The notes beneath the pieces were generated by a model. That model made no database searches. It had not been told where the DNA came from and worked only from the letters and a program-made list of their open reading frames with translations. Both the position numbers and the translations under genes were made by a program. A stretch of DNA of 5,445 nucleotides from Methanomassiliicoccaceae archaeon (lineage in GTDB: Archaea > Thermoplasmatota > Thermoplasmata > Methanomassiliicoccales > Methanomethylophilaceae), in the NCBI GenBank assembly GCA_016282555.1, contig JAEEKU010000040.1, positions 1-5,445 on the forward strand, given 5' to 3'. This document shows positions 2,885 to 5,445 of the stretch, piece by piece (the first letter of the stretch is position 1; each line of letters begins with the position of its first letter).

Positions 2885-5445
2885 ATGGCGGGCGGAGTTC
2901 TTAGGGCAGTGTTCATCTCCATTCTGGAGAACGATCCGAAGCAGATGGAGGCGGTGTTCCGGAAAGCCTGCGGCGAAGCGGATCTGGATCTGGATTTCGC
3001 CGGATTCACCGGAGACGAAGCCGATGACGACGTCCTCGTCTACCACAGCCTTCTGGATAAAACCGCCTCCGCAGATATAATCTATATAAGAAGCGCGACG
3101 GGCCTCGCCCGTTTCAAAAGCTGGGAAAAATACGAGAGGGCGCTTTCGGAGGCGAAAGGTTTTCCGGTCGTTTTTTCGGAGAACGAAGACGCTCTGCAGC
3201 TTACGAGGCATCTTTTCAAGGGAAGCGACGAGGAATACGCGGAGTTCATGAGCTATGCGCAGATGATGTGCCCCGAGAACGACGAGCAGTCCGTGAAATG
3301 GCTTATCAGCAGGACGGGCCTGGCTTCCTTCGTTCCGGCGCCTCCCGTGCGGCCGCGGTATCACGGAATCTATCACCCCGCACTCCCGGACAATCCGTCC
3401 GAAGACGCTCTGCTTTCCCGCTTCCGGGAGGATAGCGTTACCGTCGGAGTGTTCTTTAACGCCAGATCCTGCATCTACGGCGATCTGGATGCGGTGGATT
3501 CCGTAATCGCCGAAATCGAGAGACAGGGGATGAACGCCCTTCCGGTATTCTTCTCCAGGAGCATCGGAGGCGGCGGGCTGACCGTGCCGGATATTATGGA
3601 GAAATATTTCATCAGGGACGGAAAACCGCTCGCGGATTCCCTGATCGCGCTTACCCGGCTGCACGTCTCCGAAGAATACGGGGACGGATCGCGGGAGCAG
3701 GCGTTCACGAAACTGATGAACGTTCCGGTGATATACGGGATATCCGTTCCGGGGGAGTACAGCGATTTCGAGAAGGATAAGATCGGGCTGTCGAAGCATT
3801 CGATCCAGATCAATGTCGTGTACCCGGAACTCGACGGCTGCATAATCGGCGTTCCGGTCGCCTGCAGGCCCCGCTCCTCTTCCGGGAAGAGAAGCCGTCC
3901 GGTTCCGGATCGGATCCGCCACATCGTGTCGCTGGCCGGATCCTGGGGAAAACTCAGGCGCATTCCCGTCAGCCGGAGAAAAATAGCCATACTGATGTGG
4001 CAGTACAAGCCCGATTCGGCCAACATCGGATACGCGGGAGGTCTGGATACGATCGAGAGCGTCGCCGATCTTCTGAAAAAGCTCTCGTCTCTGGGATACG
4101 GCGTGGAGGGCGTCCCCGAAAACGGCAGAGAGCTGATCTCCGAGATACTGGATAACGTGACGAACGATCTCGAGAACATGTCCGAGCAGACCGTGGAGGA
4201 AAGGGCCGCGGATCTGCTGTCTCCGGAAGAGTACGGAAAGACGTTCTCCTCCGTTCCGCTCTGGGACCGGGAGCAGATGATCCGGCAGTGGGGGGAGCCC
4301 CCCGGAGATATCTGCGTGAACAGGGGGAAAGTGGTGATCCCGGGCCTGCTGAAAGGCAACGTGTTCATCGGATACCAGCCCTCGAGGGGATGGATGGCCA
4401 GACAGGAAAAGGATCTCCACGATCCGGTGATGTTCGCCCAGCATCAGTATCTCGCGTATTACAGGTGGATAAGGGAGGTCTTCGGCGCGGACGTGATTTT
4501 CCACATGGGGACGCACGGTTCTCTGGAATGGCTTCCCGGGAAGAACGCCGGATTGTCTGAAAAATGCGATCCCGACGTGATACTGAACGGAATCCCCAAT
4601 CTTTATCCGTACGTCATCGACGATCCCGGGGAAGGGATCCAGGCTAAACGCAGGACCGAATCGGTTTTGATCGGATACATGCCTCCGGCGATGTCGCGCG
4701 GCGGGACCTACGACGAGATAGACGAAGTAAACGTCCAGATCCAGGATTATCTGAAGCACCGGAGCCAGATGGACGAGGATCATATCAGGGAGTCGGTACG
4801 CAGCATTTATGAGGCGGCGGAGAAGCACAGTTTTCTTAAAGATATAGGGTTCGAGGGAGATCCGGACGATTTCAGGGACGAAGTCGTGAAACTGCACGGG
4901 TATCTGGAGGACGTGAAGGACGCTCTGATCCGCACTGATATGCACATTCTCGGGAGGATCCCCTCCGGAATCCATTTCACCGAGATGATTTATTCCCTCA
5001 CCAGAGTCCCGAACGGGGAAATACCGTCTCTGAGGGACGCTTTCGCATCAGCTTCCGGACTGGATCTCAGAGAGCTGCGCTCCGATCCTTCCGCCGTGAA
5101 CGGGGACGGAAAACTGAATTCGGAGCTGGCCTGCTCGTCGGACGACAGACTGACGGAACTTTTGGAATGGATGAGAAACGACGGGTTCGATGCGGAAAGA
5201 ACCGTCGCGCATCTGTCATCCGCGGGGATCGCGGCAGCGCCGGATCTTGTGAAATCTGTGTCGTATGTATGCGGGACTCTGGTTCCGAACATCATGAGAT
5301 TCGCGGACGAACGCGACAATCTCATCGCCGGAGCCGGCGGGATGTACATAGAGCCGGGTCCGTCCGGCGCGCCTACACGCGGGGCGGCGGATGTTCTGCC
5401 CACCGGAAGGAATTTTTACAGTCTGGATCCGGACTCGGTTCCGAC
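2885..5445 (+). CDS. cobN: CobN-type cobaltochelatase large subunit (3' end outside window)
   Basis: CobN is the large, porphyrin-chelatase-like subunit that inserts Co2+ into the corrin ring, working with an AAA+ ATPase pair (CobS/CobT, or ChlI/ChlD-type subunits in archaea) in the cytoplasm. The frame is open without interruption for 853 codons to the window edge. Landmarks in order are: GIYHP (residues 161-165); the VTVGVFF strand starting a first alpha/beta region (from 185); RKIAILMWQY (365-374) with IGYAGGLDTIES (381-392); GNVFIGYQPSRGW (491-503); HMGTHGSLEWLPGKNAGLS (540-558), which holds the conserved His/Glu residues of the chelatase core; DDPGEGIQAKRR (579-590); and EPGPSGAPTRG (823-833) followed by DVLPTGRNFYSLDP (836-849). 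The PSGAPTRG form separates CobN from magnesium chelatase ChlH/BchH, which has a different sequence there. Family members are about 1100-1300 residues, so roughly the last third is missing. No ATPase partner is visible. The start is fixed by an in-frame TGA at 2855. Confidence 0.95.
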   Translation, partial: MAGGVLRAVFISILENDPKQMEAVFRKACGEADLDLDFAGFTGDEADDDVLVYHSLLDKTASADIIYIRSATGLARFKSWEKYERALSEAKGFPVVFSENEDALQLTRHLFKGSDEEYAEFMSYAQMMCPENDEQSVKWLISRTGLASFVPAPPVRPRYHGIYHPALPDNPSEDALLSRFREDSVTVGVFFNARSCIYGDLDAVDSVIAEIERQGMNALPVFFSRSIGGGGLTVPDIMEKYFIRDGKPLADSLIALTRLHVSEEYGDGSREQAFTKLMNVPVIYGISVPGEYSDFEKDKIGLSKHSIQINVVYPELDGCIIGVPVACRPRSSSGKRSRPVPDRIRHIVSLAGSWGKLRRIPVSRRKIAILMWQYKPDSANIGYAGGLDTIESVADLLKKLSSLGYGVEGVPENGRELISEILDNVTNDLENMSEQTVEERAADLLSPEEYGKTFSSVPLWDREQMIRQWGEPPGDICVNRGKVVIPGLLKGNVFIGYQPSRGWMARQEKDLHDPVMFAQHQYLAYYRWIREVFGADVIFHMGTHGSLEWLPGKNAGLSEKCDPDVILNGIPNLYPYVIDDPGEGIQAKRRTESVLIGYMPPAMSRGGTYDEIDEVNVQIQDYLKHRSQMDEDHIRESVRSIYEAAEKHSFLKDIGFEGDPDDFRDEVVKLHGYLEDVKDALIRTDMHILGRIPSGIHFTEMIYSLTRVPNGEIPSLRDAFASASGLDLRELRSDPSAVNGDGKLNSELACSSDDRLTELLEWMRNDGFDAERTVAHLSSAGIAAAPDLVKSVSYVCGTLVPNIMRFADERDNLIAGAGGMYIEPGPSGAPTRGAADVLPTGRNFYSLDPDSVP

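Noticed and set aside
2833..2904. 23-codon ORF ending in TAG and overlapping the cobN start
   Set aside because: It begins upstream of the predicted cobN transcription start and contains the TATA box itself, with only a weak ribosome site. There is no reason to treat it as a leader peptide.
3475..4368. 297-codon minus-strand frame inside cobN
   Set aside because: Second antisense shadow of cobN with low-complexity Ser/Pro/Arg composition and no ribosome site or family signature.
2879..4975. 698-codon open frame on the minus strand opposite cobN
   Set aside because: It lies wholly antisense to a CobN gene with all its family motifs. The translation is rich in Arg, His, Pro and Val with no recognisable domain. 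It is open because of the codon bias of cobN (few codons complementary to stops).

Overview
The window looks archaeal. It opens with a complete ribosomal protein L15e, a family found in archaea and eukaryotes. Archaeal TTTAAATA/TTATATAT-type TATA boxes lie upstream of genes, and the Shine-Dalgarno sites match the GGAGGTGAT consensus. Base composition is moderately GC-rich by eye. All four stop codons seen are TGA or TAA, never TAG. Together with an archaeal CobN, this would suit a methanogen of the Thermoplasmata (Methanomassiliicoccales type). That placement is an inference and is not proven by the sequence.

Layout. Positions 1-165 hold a promoter and leader, followed by rpl15e (166-789, +), which ends in a hairpin plus a nine-T terminator. 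A ThiI-related THUMP protein (827-1663, -) converges on rpl15e with 37 bases between the two stops. A short 78-base divergent promoter region (1664-1741) separates the THUMP gene from a two-gene membrane operon on the + strand. That operon is a TSUP (TauE/SafE) permease (1742-2563) followed, through a 4-base GTGA overlap, by an 88-residue DUF1634-like membrane protein (2560-2826). A 58-base gap with a clear TATA box then leads into a large cobN cobaltochelatase gene (2885 to beyond the right edge). It is open for 853 codons and cut by the window end.

How the genes relate. The window is a mix of translation and RNA functions (L15e, THUMP protein), small-anion transport (TSUP plus DUF1634) and corrinoid metal insertion (CobN). 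Only the TSUP/DUF1634 pair is an evident operon. CobN has its own promoter, so a functional link between the permease pair and cobalt insertion is only a suggestion from adjacency.

The most unusual item is the THUMP protein. It keeps the N-terminal ferredoxin-like and THUMP parts of the 4-thiouridine synthase ThiI. Its ATP-pyrophosphatase domain is shortened, the SGGxDS nucleotide loop is replaced, and the C-terminal cysteines are absent. It is therefore a probable tRNA-binding pseudoenzyme. No mobile element, CRISPR array, tRNA or rRNA gene was seen.
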